This document shows positions 1 to 8,376 of a DNA stretch of 64,000 bases, one piece after another; position 1 is the first letter of the stretch, and every line of letters starts with the position of its first letter. The notes beneath the pieces are model-generated. The model saw nothing but the letters and a program-made list of their open reading frames with translations. It ran no database searches and was not told the DNA's origin. A program made the translations under genes and the position numbers. Source of the DNA: Flavobacteriales bacterium (GTDB taxonomy: Bacteria; Bacteroidota; Bacteroidia; UBA10329); contig JACJZP010000010.1 of assembly GCA_020635535.1 (NCBI GenBank), positions 1-64,000 of the forward strand, written 5' to 3'.

Positions 1-132
1 AATCAATACAACGTTGAGTTTTTTCATGGAGACTTTTGCTTTCTTAAACATAAGCATCTGGCGGCAATTCCTTTTTTATGGGTGCCTTTTGTATCTCATA
101 TTCTGTCCGTTGGCAGAATTTGGAAACAATAA
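1..132 (+). CDS. 3' end of an unidentified protein (partial, runs off the window)
   Basis: Frame 1 is open from the first base for 43 codons to a TAA at 130-132. The encoded tail is rich in aromatic and basic residues and ends in RIWKQ. It faces the DUF445 gene convergently, 55 bp away. The composition is reminiscent of the C-terminus of a small-molecule methyltransferase, but too little is present for a family call. The open frame reaching the window edge and the following convergent gene are the only support. Confidence 0.4.
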   Translation, partial: NQYNVEFFHGDFCFLKHKHLAAIPFLWVPFVSHILSVGRIWKQ

Positions 133-187
133 TTGCCAAGAGTTGATCTAAGGCTTAACCAAAACAATATTTGTTATCGAGCGGTGT

Positions 188-781
188 TTAAATGGTTGCC
201 ATCAACACCTGAATCCACCCTATTAGGAAACCGATTATTGCTCCGATGTATTCAATGAATTTGAATTCGCGTTTGAGTAGTTTCATGATCAGGTCTTCCA
301 GGCGCTCCGGAGATAGGTTGTTCACTTTTTCTTGAATGATATGCTCTACATTGAACTTCTCCTCAATGTTGGCCATATAGCTGTCTATCATGGATGGCAC
401 TGATTCGTGTACCTCTGTCATTACAGCCTCTTTTAACTTTGTTTTCCGTTTATCTCCAACTATTGCTGCCGTTATTGGATAATTCTTTGGAAATGTGACG
501 TTCAGATAGAAATCGATCTTTGCCTCAACAAGCTCTTTTATTGAAAGTATATTCTCCGGATTATTGAGCTTTTCCTTCAGGTCGGCACTCGAAAGCAGTT
601 CCTCTGCAACCATCCGACCGATATTCTCCGCTACTTTTTTTTGATTTTTTGGAAAGATGCCCTGTAGTGTGTATACACCCAAGATGTTGACTGGTTCTTT
701 AGGGTGAAAAAGCATTTTCACTGCGATATAGTTGGTGAACCACCCTACAAGTGCCGCTATGAATGGAAGTGTGTAAATCAT
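188..781 (-). CDS. DUF445 family membrane protein
   Basis: A 197-residue protein of the DUF445 family, whose members are membrane-anchored proteins of unclear function. The N-terminus (about 1-24) is a hydrophobic segment with the family-typical GWFTNYIAVKMLFHP stretch, followed by a mostly helical charged domain. The C-terminus (about 175-197) is a second hydrophobic helix beginning IGAIIGFLIGW. The ATG overlaps the stop of the upstream M28 peptidase gene by an ATGA tetranucleotide, so the two are probably translationally coupled and part of an rpiB-M28-DUF445 operon. Nothing in the sequence shows a biochemical activity. Confidence 0.85.
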   Translation of the reverse strand: MIYTLPFIAALVGWFTNYIAVKMLFHPKEPVNILGVYTLQGIFPKNQKKVAENIGRMVAEELLSSADLKEKLNNPENILSIKELVEAKIDFYLNVTFPKNYPITAAIVGDKRKTKLKEAVMTEVHESVPSMIDSYMANIEEKFNVEHIIQEKVNNLSPERLEDLIMKLLKREFKFIEYIGAIIGFLIGWIQVLMATI

Positions 782-2346
782 TCTTTCTGTTCTACATCCA
801 CCTTTAACCGCGTTTCTCGGTTAGCTATTTCCCAGGCTGTGTGAAATACCAGTTTTGCAATTTTCTCCATCTTTTGGAACATGATCTTTTCTACCGTGTC
901 GCTTGGCTGATGGTAATCTTCGTGAACTCCCGTGAAATAAAAAATGACGGGAATCTGGTTTTTGGCAAAATTGTAGTGGTCCGATCGGTAATAAAACCTG
1001 TTCGGGTCGTTTTCATCGTTGTATGTGTAATCGAGTTCCAAACCTGTGTAAGCTTTATTGACAGATTCATTTAGCTGATGCAATTCTGTGCTTAACTTAT
1101 CTGAACCTATAATGTAAACATAGTTTGAGTCTGGCTCGTGTTCTTTATCAATACGCCCTATCATGTCCACATTCAGGTCTGCCACAGTGTTTTCTAGAGG
1201 AAAGACCGGGTGGTCTGTATAAAACTCCGAACCCAACAATCCCTTTTCCTCTCCAGAAACGGTCATGAAAAGGATACTCCGCTTAGGCCCGTCTCCATTG
1301 CCTTTTGCCCTTGCAAATGCTTCCGCCAATTCCAGAACCGTGGTTGTTCCTGATCCATCGTCATCCGCTCCGTTGTAAATTCTTTCTCCCTTCTTTCCGA
1401 GATGATCATAATGTGCGCTTATGACAACAATCTCATCTGGCTTTTCCGTTCCTTCAATGAAACCTAACACGTTTTCAGATGTTAGTTCTCCCCTATTCTT
1501 CTTCACATTAATGGTTACTGGAACATTTAATTCCACCGAATAGGGTTTTCCTTGCTTGGCCGTTTTCTTCTCCAATGCCTTGTGCCCACCCTTAACTCCT
1601 GCTCCGCTAAATATGCGGGTGGCCATTTTTGTGTTGATATAGATAAGCGGTATTCCGTTCGATTCCTTGGGCCTCTCCCCTATTTGAATTTCTGGTCGTT
1701 TTATGTAACGCCCGAATTGCATAACCGATGTAGAAAAATTGTCATCTATTACCAATAAGGCTTTGGCGCCCCTTTCGGTGGCCAATTCTATCTTCTTCTC
1801 CCAATCAACCGTCCAGCTACTTTTTTCGTCCGTTCCTGTTATGTAAGAGATTCCATTTTTGCTGACAGGCTCTCCGCCTGAAATCATTAAAACCCTTCCT
1901 TTAACGGATACATCCTTATAATCGCTATAGCGCGCATCGTCTATGCCATACCCCAGATAGAGCAGGTTTTCGGTCTGTATAAGCATATCTCCAAACCCAG
2001 GGAAATAGTACATGTCCTTTAAGAATCTTAAAGTGTCGTTTCCAACAATCAACCGAACCGTGTCCGGGTAGGTCAATTGCAACTTGAATTCCTGTAAATA
2101 GCCTCCGATTTTATCAATCGGAGGAATTCCAAAGCTTTGCAACTGTGCCTGTATGTACTCTGCCGCTTTTTTTTGCCCCGGTTGTCCTGTCTCTCTTCCT
2201 TCAAACTCGTCTGAAGCCAGCACCTGTAGGCGTTCGCGCAAATCGCTTGCTGTAATCGTTTCAGCATATTTTAACTGCTTCGCATCCTGTTGTGCAATGG
2301 CCGAATACCCAAGAAATACAAGAACAAGTAGAGCCCTAACCTTCAT
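778..2346 (-). CDS. secreted M28 family metallopeptidase with PA insert
   Basis: A zinc aminopeptidase-type protein of 522 residues. An N-terminal signal peptide (about 1-18, ending SAIAQ) predicts export. A PA-like insert spans roughly residues 120-245. The M28 catalytic domain follows with all expected ligands visible: AHYDHLG (H312, D314), NGADDD (D328), SGEEKG (E366/E367), NVDMIGR (D394) and EDYHQPSDT (H479). It likely removes N-terminal residues from peptides in the periplasm or outside the cell. Both its start (with rpiB) and its stop (with DUF445) use 4-bp ATGA overlaps, indicating an operon. The tail after the last zinc ligand is short and ordinary. Confidence 0.93.
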   Translation of the reverse strand: MKVRALLVLVFLGYSAIAQQDAKQLKYAETITASDLRERLQVLASDEFEGRETGQPGQKKAAEYIQAQLQSFGIPPIDKIGGYLQEFKLQLTYPDTVRLIVGNDTLRFLKDMYYFPGFGDMLIQTENLLYLGYGIDDARYSDYKDVSVKGRVLMISGGEPVSKNGISYITGTDEKSSWTVDWEKKIELATERGAKALLVIDDNFSTSVMQFGRYIKRPEIQIGERPKESNGIPLIYINTKMATRIFSGAGVKGGHKALEKKTAKQGKPYSVELNVPVTINVKKNRGELTSENVLGFIEGTEKPDEIVVISAHYDHLGKKGERIYNGADDDGSGTTTVLELAEAFARAKGNGDGPKRSILFMTVSGEEKGLLGSEFYTDHPVFPLENTVADLNVDMIGRIDKEHEPDSNYVYIIGSDKLSTELHQLNESVNKAYTGLELDYTYNDENDPNRFYYRSDHYNFAKNQIPVIFYFTGVHEDYHQPSDTVEKIMFQKMEKIAKLVFHTAWEIANRETRLKVDVEQKE

Positions 2347-2780
2347 CCCGGTATTTCAATCTTCTTAACTCTCGCTTCGTGCCTTCCTCCTTCAAACTCC
2401 GTGTCAAGGAACTTCTCCACGCACTTGAGTGCTGTTTCTTCAGTAATAAACCTTGCTGGCAGAGATAGCACATTGGCATCATTATGTTGTCTGGTCAATT
2501 CGGCCAGTTCTGGCTCCCAAGCAAGTCCAGCACGCACATGCGGATACTTGTTTGCGGTCATGGCCACCCCATTCCCGCTTCCGCAGATAATGATTCCCAT
2601 AGGAATTTGACCTGACTCAATCGCTCTTGCCAATGGGTGAATCGCATCTGGATAATCCATCCTTTCTGGCGTGCTGGGACCAAAGTCTGTTACATCATAT
2701 TGCTTTTCCTTAAGCACTTGCTTTATTCGTTCCTTTAGTTCGAAACCTGCATGATCGCAGGATATAGCAATGTGTTTCAT
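2343..2780 (-). CDS. rpiB: ribose-5-phosphate isomerase B
   Basis: A 145-residue RpiB/LacAB-family sugar-phosphate isomerase that interconverts ribose 5-phosphate and ribulose 5-phosphate in the pentose phosphate pathway. The N-terminal CDHAG motif (D9, H10), the ICGSGNG loop with catalytic-base Cys66, and H99 in RQHNDANVL sit at the positions expected from the E. coli enzyme. Length is standard. It is the first gene of a minus-strand string and overlaps the M28 peptidase by ATGA. A TAGTTTTG -7 element lies about 64 bp upstream. Cytoplasmic. Confidence 0.95.
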   Translation of the reverse strand: MKHIAISCDHAGFELKERIKQVLKEKQYDVTDFGPSTPERMDYPDAIHPLARAIESGQIPMGIIICGSGNGVAMTANKYPHVRAGLAWEPELAELTRQHNDANVLSLPARFITEETALKCVEKFLDTEFEGGRHEARVKKIEIPG

Positions 2781-3260
2781 ATCAATTTATGTTGTTAATT
2801 GTTTGGCCCCTCAAGTTCGGTGGTTATTCACCGTACTCTTATGCAAAACTATATCCGTTGTTAACATCTTCTTAAACTATTGTTTGCACCGTTTAGGCAA
2901 AAGTTGCAGTTGATCGTTTTTTCTGTTTATGCAAGCAAAACATCCTATCAGATTTGCACATTTTTGGCGCTACCTTATTTTCTTATTTGCCCTTATTTTT
3001 CTCACAACATTGGTTGCTGACATCCCGTTAATAACTTGCTAATGAACTGATTTTGTCTATCGTTACTCTCATTTTATCTGTTCATTTTATGTTATCTATT
3101 TGTGATAAGTGCCTTCACAAAACAACATCATATCAACTTTTACACGAATGAACACAGTAATAACAACACCATATTTTTAAATCAATCTTATTAATTGATG
3201 ATTCAGTCTGTTAACGAAATTTTCCTGTAGTAGGATTGAAGCTATCTTTATCGTCCTCAA
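2781..3260. other. AT-rich divergent intergenic region (480 bp)
   Basis: No reading frame of protein character and no tRNA-like fold was seen between the divergent rpiB and MORN-protein starts. The stretch is AT-rich. It contains the rpiB -7 candidate (2844-2851) and an imperfect 13-bp tandem pair beginning CATTTTAT at 3070-3095. I did not find a clean TAnnTTTG element for the plus-strand gene; TAGGATTG at 3231-3238 is one mismatch off and very close to the start codon. Confidence 0.5.
2844..2851 (-). promoter_or_regulatory. candidate Bacteroidota -7 element (TAGTTTTG) for rpiB operon
   Basis: Read on the minus strand the site is TAGTTTTG, a full match to TAnnTTTG. A weak -33 partner (TTTA) lies 21 bp further upstream. 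The position fits transcription of rpiB-M28-DUF445 with a leader of roughly 55-60 bases. Single-motif evidence only. Confidence 0.4.
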
Positions 3261-4790
3261 ATGCGAATACGTTCATTGGTCTTCATATTTCTGCTTATAA
3301 GCTCCTTCGTTTTTTCCCAAGATGTGAGCTTGGAGCACCGTGTGTTCAGATATGAGAATGGCGTTATAGCCAGCGAAGGTTTCATGAAAGAAGGAAAACC
3401 TGAGGGCTATTGGAAAACATATTTTCCCTCGGGGTCTCTGAAGTCTGAAGGCAATCGTGTGGATCATGAATTGGATGGCGTTTGGAATTTTTACAGGGAG
3501 GATGGAACGCTTTCGCAAAGCATAACTTATGCCAGCGGCAAGAAGAATGGTGTCCGTAAGTCCTATTATGAAGACGGTGTTCTGATGAAAGAAGAGGTCT
3601 TCGTAAATGACATTCTTACCGATACGGTCAGAAACTTTTACCAAACGGGAAATCTTGCTGAAATAATACCCATTGACACTCTTGGTAAAGGAAAAGAACA
3701 AGGCACAGGATACGAATATGCCGATGACGATGGTCGTGTAATTACGGTAGTACAATACCGGAATGGTTTTATTGCTGGCAGAGAAAGGATAAATAGAAAG
3801 GACAAATTCAATCAGAAGCAAGGATTATGGCGCTACTTCTACCCTACTATGGGAATGAAAGAAGAAGGGAGATTCAAGAACGATAAAAAAGATGGTTACT
3901 GGAAAACGTATGATGAGGCCGGTAATCTCTTGGAAACACTTAAATACGAGAACGGTATACTTATTCCTGATCCGGAAGAGTTGGCAAAACTTGATATCAA
4001 ACGGGAGTATTATCCGAACGCGCAGGTTAAGACCGTAGGGAGTTACAATAAGGGTGTAAAAGAAGGGGTTCATAGAGAATACTCTATGGAAGGTAATGTT
4101 ACTGGGGCAAAGATCTACAGTAAAGGACGCGTAATCGGTGAAGGAATTGTAGATACCGAAGGTAGGCGACAGGGGCCATGGAAAGAGTTCTACGAAACTG
4201 GAGAATTACGAAGTGAAGGAAGCTATAAGAATGGCCAGCGGGAGGGCGATTGGATTTTTTACTATCGTGACGGAAAGGAGGAGCAACGTGGAAGCTATTA
4301 TAAGGGAAAACCAGAGGGAGATTGGAAATGGACATATTCCAATGGACAGACATGGCGAGAAGAGACATTCATTGATGGATTGGAAGAAGGCTTGGCCATA
4401 GAATACAACGATACTGGCAAGGTCGTATCCAAAGGCAATTATATTTCTGGCGAAAGAGAAGGTAATTGGATGCTGGATCTGGGAGACGAGCGTGAAGAAG
4501 GAAGCTACGTGGCCGGACTGAAGAACGGAATGTGGAAGACCTACTATCCAACTGGAAAATTGAAGCAGGAAGGAAAGTTTGAACAAGGACAAGAAAGCGG
4601 TAAGCATACTGAATATTATGAAAGTGGACAGATACGAGAAATAGGGGCATTCAAATTCGGCAGCCGGGAGGGCGATTGGTATACATACAATGAAGAAGGT
4701 ATCCAAACGCAAGTAATTACGTACAAGCAAAACCAGCCTATCAGAATTGACGGGGAGAGTGTTAAAGAAGAAGATTCCTTAGGTGAATGA
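3261..4790 (+). CDS. secreted MORN-variant (YwqK-type) repeat protein
   Basis: A 509-residue protein with a signal peptide (about 1-19, ending FVFSQ) followed by a near-continuous array of MORN_2-type repeats. The repeating unit is about 22-25 residues with the pattern G-x-W-x-x-[YF]-x-x-x-G-x-x-x-x-x-G-x-[YF]-x-x-G-x-x-x-G, and copies run almost to the C-terminus. Proteins of this type are widely labelled 'YwqK family antitoxin', but that name is not functional evidence here. The export signal suggests a periplasmic or surface beta-repeat scaffold. Its stop overlaps the histidine kinase start by ATGA, so it is co-translated with a two-component system. Confidence 0.85.
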   Translation: MRIRSLVFIFLLISSFVFSQDVSLEHRVFRYENGVIASEGFMKEGKPEGYWKTYFPSGSLKSEGNRVDHELDGVWNFYREDGTLSQSITYASGKKNGVRKSYYEDGVLMKEEVFVNDILTDTVRNFYQTGNLAEIIPIDTLGKGKEQGTGYEYADDDGRVITVVQYRNGFIAGRERINRKDKFNQKQGLWRYFYPTMGMKEEGRFKNDKKDGYWKTYDEAGNLLETLKYENGILIPDPEELAKLDIKREYYPNAQVKTVGSYNKGVKEGVHREYSMEGNVTGAKIYSKGRVIGEGIVDTEGRRQGPWKEFYETGELRSEGSYKNGQREGDWIFYYRDGKEEQRGSYYKGKPEGDWKWTYSNGQTWREETFIDGLEEGLAIEYNDTGKVVSKGNYISGEREGNWMLDLGDEREEGSYVAGLKNGMWKTYYPTGKLKQEGKFEQGQESGKHTEYYESGQIREIGAFKFGSREGDWYTYNEEGIQTQVITYKQNQPIRIDGESVKEEDSLGE

Positions 4791-6619
4791 GTAGAACCAA
4801 AGTAGATACTGCATCAAGTAAATACCAGTCGCTTATTGAGAACCTACCTGTAGGTATACTCATAGTAAAGGGAGAGGAAATTGAATACGCAAACCCTTAT
4901 GCATTGCAGATGTTGGGGGTACACTCGGTATCGTCCTTGAATCTTAGGCCGGTAGATTTTCTGCATCCGTCATACAACAATGAATTCAAATTGTTGCTGA
5001 AACGAATAAAGGAAGGAGAAAACCCAGGGTTTATTGAATTGAAACTGCAACGCTTGGATTCGAACAACATCATTGAAGTTGAAACGAGCGGGGTGCTGTT
5101 GGAAGATGGTTCCATACAGTTGTTGATTCATGATATTTCGTCAAGAAAGCAACTTGCAAGAGAGCAACTGCGAGCGCAAATAGCGGAAGAAACCAACTTA
5201 CAACTTCAGAGGGAAATAATCGAACGGTCTAAGGTTGAAAAGGAACTGAGACAGGCACAGAAATATGCTAGAAGCCTGATTGACAGTTCTTTGGATATGA
5301 TTGTAGCAACCGATATTGAATACAACATTAATGAGTTCAATGCGGCAGCGGAGTCCACTTTCGGCTACACGAAGGAAGAAGTATATGGCCAACATATTTC
5401 CATGCTTTTTTCCGACCAACAGGAAATGGAAAAGGTGCTTGGACGAATTGAAGAGCAGGGATCACTTGCAAATGAGATAATCAACAAGAAAAAGGATGGA
5501 ACCTTCTTTATTTCGTTTCTCTCTGCATCAGTGCTTAGAAATGAGCATGGTGAAATTGTTGGGGCGATGGGTGTCTCAAGAGATATTACATCGTTAAAGA
5601 AAGCAGAAGAAGAGCTTAGATTAAGCGAAGAGCGACACAGAGCAATTTACGACCAGGCTTACATTGGTATAGCGCGTATCGCCAAAATGGGACGTTTTCT
5701 ATTGGTGAACGAGAGACTATGTGACATGCTGGACTACTCTGCCGAAGAACTTTACAGGAAAACTTTCTATGAGTTAGGAGTAACTGAAGAAGTTGAAGAA
5801 AGCCTGACCGATTGGGATCAGCTGCTCAGTGGACGTATCAAGAACTTCTCGCGAGAGCAGACCTATGTTAGAAAAGATGGTGAGTTGATAAGTGCGAATG
5901 TTACCGTATCGTTGGTTCGGGATGCAAATGATAATCCAAATTATTTCGTTGCAGTATTCGAAGATATCACTGAAAGAAAAGAGTACGAGAAACAGTTGGA
6001 GGAATCAATCAAGGAAAAGGAAGTTCTTTTGAAAGAGGTTCATCATCGCGTGAAGAACAATATGCAGGTCATTTCGAGCATTCTCAATCTACAGTCATCA
6101 TATATTGAGGATGAAACGGCTCTTGCAATTATTCGAGAAAGTCAAGATCGTATCAAATCCATGTCTTTCGTACATGAGAGCTTGTATCAGAGCAAGACGC
6201 TATCTGAAGTTAATTTTGCTGAGTACATACAGAATATTGTACGTAATCTCTATCATTCATATGGAAGACCGGAAGGAGGAATAGATATACAGTTTGAATT
6301 GGAGGACATTTATTTGAACTTAGATACATCCATACCTTGTGGATTGATTATCAACGAAGTGGTTTCAAATTCGCTCAAATATGCATTTCAAGGAAGGCAA
6401 CATGGCTTGATCAGAATAGAAATGGGTAAATTATCTGAAGGTGATCTGAAACTAATTATCAGTGATGACGGTATAGGGTTACCTGCCGATTTTGATATCG
6501 AAACGGCAGAATCGCTGGGTTTGCAGTTGGTTACAACACTGGTAACACAGATTAGTGGGCAATTGGAAATTGATGTTTCAAAGGGAACAAAGTTTAATAT
6601 TGTGTTTAAAGAGCAATAG
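4787..6619 (+). CDS. PAS-domain sensor histidine kinase (HisKA_2 type)
   Basis: A 610-residue cytoplasmic sensor kinase without obvious membrane helices. Three PAS domains are seen at roughly 13-120, 155-275 and 285-405; the latter two end with PAC-like ...DIT motifs. A HisKA_2 dimerisation domain carries the EVHHRVKNNMQ phospho-acceptor motif (H419/H420). The HATPase domain shows the N box LIINEVVSNSLKYAF, the G1 box DDGIGLP and the G2-like box ESLGLQLV. This HH-R-KNN architecture is characteristic of kinases whose partners are often stand-alone regulators. It overlaps the MORN gene by 4 bp and precedes a LytTR response regulator by 2 bp, which is the obvious partner. Confidence 0.92.
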   Translation: MSRTKVDTASSKYQSLIENLPVGILIVKGEEIEYANPYALQMLGVHSVSSLNLRPVDFLHPSYNNEFKLLLKRIKEGENPGFIELKLQRLDSNNIIEVETSGVLLEDGSIQLLIHDISSRKQLAREQLRAQIAEETNLQLQREIIERSKVEKELRQAQKYARSLIDSSLDMIVATDIEYNINEFNAAAESTFGYTKEEVYGQHISMLFSDQQEMEKVLGRIEEQGSLANEIINKKKDGTFFISFLSASVLRNEHGEIVGAMGVSRDITSLKKAEEELRLSEERHRAIYDQAYIGIARIAKMGRFLLVNERLCDMLDYSAEELYRKTFYELGVTEEVEESLTDWDQLLSGRIKNFSREQTYVRKDGELISANVTVSLVRDANDNPNYFVAVFEDITERKEYEKQLEESIKEKEVLLKEVHHRVKNNMQVISSILNLQSSYIEDETALAIIRESQDRIKSMSFVHESLYQSKTLSEVNFAEYIQNIVRNLYHSYGRPEGGIDIQFELEDIYLNLDTSIPCGLIINEVVSNSLKYAFQGRQHGLIRIEMGKLSEGDLKLIISDDGIGLPADFDIETAESLGLQLVTTLVTQISGQLEIDVSKGTKFNIVFKEQ

Positions 6620-6621
6620 TT

Positions 6622-7374
6622 ATGGCCAAGACAAGTGTACTGGTAGTTGAAGACGAAAGCATTGTAGCAAAAGACATACAGAATAGTCTGAAAAAGCTTG
6701 GTTACGCAGTACCAAGCGTAGAAAATACAGGAGAAGACGCCATTGATGCGGCAGGCCAGTACAAGCCAGACCTCATTCTCATGGACATCATGTTGAAAGG
6801 TGAAATCAGTGGGATTGATGCCGCAGAACAGATTCGCAATCGTTATCAGATTCCTGTCATTTTTCTTACGGCTTATGCCGATGAAAGTACATTAAGTAAG
6901 GCAAAAGTGACCGAGCCTTATGGCTACATCATCAAACCTTTCAAGGAAATCGATTTGCATACGTCCATTGAGATGGCGCTTTACAAACACGGGAAGGAGC
7001 AGGAGGTCAAGAAAGAGCGGGACCTCTACTCTTCTATCGTTCTTGATAAGTCAGCGGACGACTGCATTTTCGTCAAATCGAATAGCCGTTTGGTAAAAGT
7101 TAAGACCAAGGAAATCTATTTCGTGGAGGCATTGAAGGATTACGTGATCATTCATGCCAAGGACGCCAAGTATACTGTTCATTCAACGATGAAGGATATG
7201 TTGGCAAAGCTTTCCAGTAGTGAGTTTCTAAGAGTGCACAGGTCTTATATTGTAAGAGTTGATAAGATTGTGGCCATTGAGCAGAATAATCTGGTAATGG
7301 AGGACGACAAGAAAATTATCCCAGTTGGTGGATCCTACCGGGACGAGTTGAACAGTCGACTGAAATTCGTCTAA
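6622..7374 (+). CDS. LytTR-family response regulator
   Basis: A 250-residue response regulator. The receiver domain (about 3-120) has the acidic pair E10/D11, phospho-acceptor D55 in LILMDIM, T83 in FLTAY and K105 in IIKPF. The C-terminal LytTR DNA-binding domain (about 145-248) shows the typical EIYFVEALKDYVIIH and FLRVHRSYIV motifs. Starting two bases after the kinase stop, it should be phosphorylated by that kinase and regulate transcription. The target is not visible here; the co-transcribed secreted MORN protein could be part of the same response, which is inference. Confidence 0.94.
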   Translation: MAKTSVLVVEDESIVAKDIQNSLKKLGYAVPSVENTGEDAIDAAGQYKPDLILMDIMLKGEISGIDAAEQIRNRYQIPVIFLTAYADESTLSKAKVTEPYGYIIKPFKEIDLHTSIEMALYKHGKEQEVKKERDLYSSIVLDKSADDCIFVKSNSRLVKVKTKEIYFVEALKDYVIIHAKDAKYTVHSTMKDMLAKLSSSEFLRVHRSYIVRVDKIVAIEQNNLVMEDDKKIIPVGGSYRDELNSRLKFV

Positions 7375-7380
7375 AAACAG

Positions 7381-7420
7381 GCGCTCACAGTTTAATCAGG
7401 AGCGCATTTCTTGACTTTTT
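7381..7420 (+). terminator. probable intrinsic terminator after the response regulator
   Basis: GCGCTC at 7381-7386 pairs with GAGCGC at 7400-7405 across a 13-base loop, and a T-rich stretch follows at about 7407-7421. It begins about 6 bases after the response-regulator stop. The loop is long, so strength is uncertain. A second small GC hairpin (CCCC-GACT-GGGG, 7430-7441) lies between the convergent genes without a T run. Confidence 0.5.
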
Positions 7421-7464
7421 TGAATAGCACCCCGACTGGGGCGGAAAAAGTGGCTTAGAGCGGA

Positions 7465-8368
7465 TTATATTCGTTTTTTGAACACGTAGATAACGCTTGA
7501 GCATTTCTTGGTATCGAAAACGGCACTAAGGTTAGAAAGTGTGCCAATGAGGCCAGCCCTTAACCAAGCAACCAAACCAGAATTGCCACGATTCTTTTCG
7601 CTCAGTAGCGAGACATAAACAGAATCGAACCACATAGGTTTCATACGTGTTAGTTCAAAACCTGCATCGTTTAAAAGTGGTTCGATGGTTAGAGGGTTGA
7701 AATGATAAAGGTGTCGAGGAACGTCATAAGCCGCCCAATCTTCTCTGTAAATTTTGGCATCATAAGAAGTGTGATTAGGAACAGCGATTATCAAATTACC
7801 ATTTGGCTTCAGTATTCTGTGGAATTCTATAAGAGTTTCATCAAGCCGATGAACGTGTTCCAAAACGTGCCATAGTGTAATTACAGAAAGAGAATCTTCA
7901 GAAATTTCGTTGAGGAGTTGACCAAGTTGATGGAAGCGTTCTTCTTTTCTATTAAACCTCTGGCATTTGGGTCAGGCTCAAATGCAGAGACAGACCAACC
8001 GGATTGCTGGAGATAATTCGAAAAATCACCGCTACCCGCGCCATAGTCTAATACGGTTTTGTCTGTCGTAAGCGATGAAAGAAGCTGTTCTTTTTTTGAC
8101 CTAGTGTGTAGTTTTTAACAAGTGCATAGACCTTGAATAAAAACCCTTCTTGAGTGTCTGTATGCGACACATATTCGGGGTTATCATAGTACTTGCCAAT
8201 GGCTGATTCTGTTGGTCTTGGGTTGGTGAAATGAAGACCACAATTCTCACATTCAACAATTGTGAAAGGTGTCTTTTGAGTAGGTTGAATCTACACAACG
8301 AAGGGTTTCTCGAAGCTGTTTGTCTTGCAAGAAGGACAGCTTTCAAGTGTTTCTAAAGAATGTTCCAC
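7465..8368 (-). CDS. class I SAM-dependent methyltransferase with N-terminal zinc ribbon, frameshifted
   Basis: Reading the minus strand through three frames reconstructs one methyltransferase of about 300 residues. The N-terminal part has CPSC and CENCG pairs (zinc-ribbon like) and HFTNPRPT. The middle has the SAM-binding motif VLDYGAGSGDF and SAFEPDP. The C-terminal part, the longest intact frame (7465-7863), has LWHVLEHVHR and a ILKPNG motif. Single-base shifts are needed at about 8290-8300, in an A7 run at 8091-8097, and at about 7940-7955. This type of methyltransferase usually follows mnmG in Bacteroidota. The start is uncertain; a GTG at 8366-8368 sits inside the parS-like site. Substrate unknown. 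The breaks may be sequence error rather than decay. Confidence 0.75.
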
Positions 8369-8376
8369 GTGAAACT
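8361..8376. other. parS-like centromere site A
   Basis: TGTTCCACGTGAAACT matches the widely conserved parS consensus TGTTTCACGTGAAACA at 14 of 16 positions, one mismatch being at the degenerate fifth base. It overlaps the last two bases of the mnmG stop codon. An identical copy in inverted orientation lies on the other side of mnmG at 10253-10268. ParB would be the expected binder; parAB genes are not in this window. Confidence 0.75.

Noticed and set aside
3070..3095. Imperfect CATTTTAT tandem pair as an operator
   Set aside because: Low-complexity AT-rich sequence with mismatches; no further copies or symmetry.
7430..7441. CCCC-GACT-GGGG hairpin as a second terminator
   Set aside because: Short stem and no T run on either strand.
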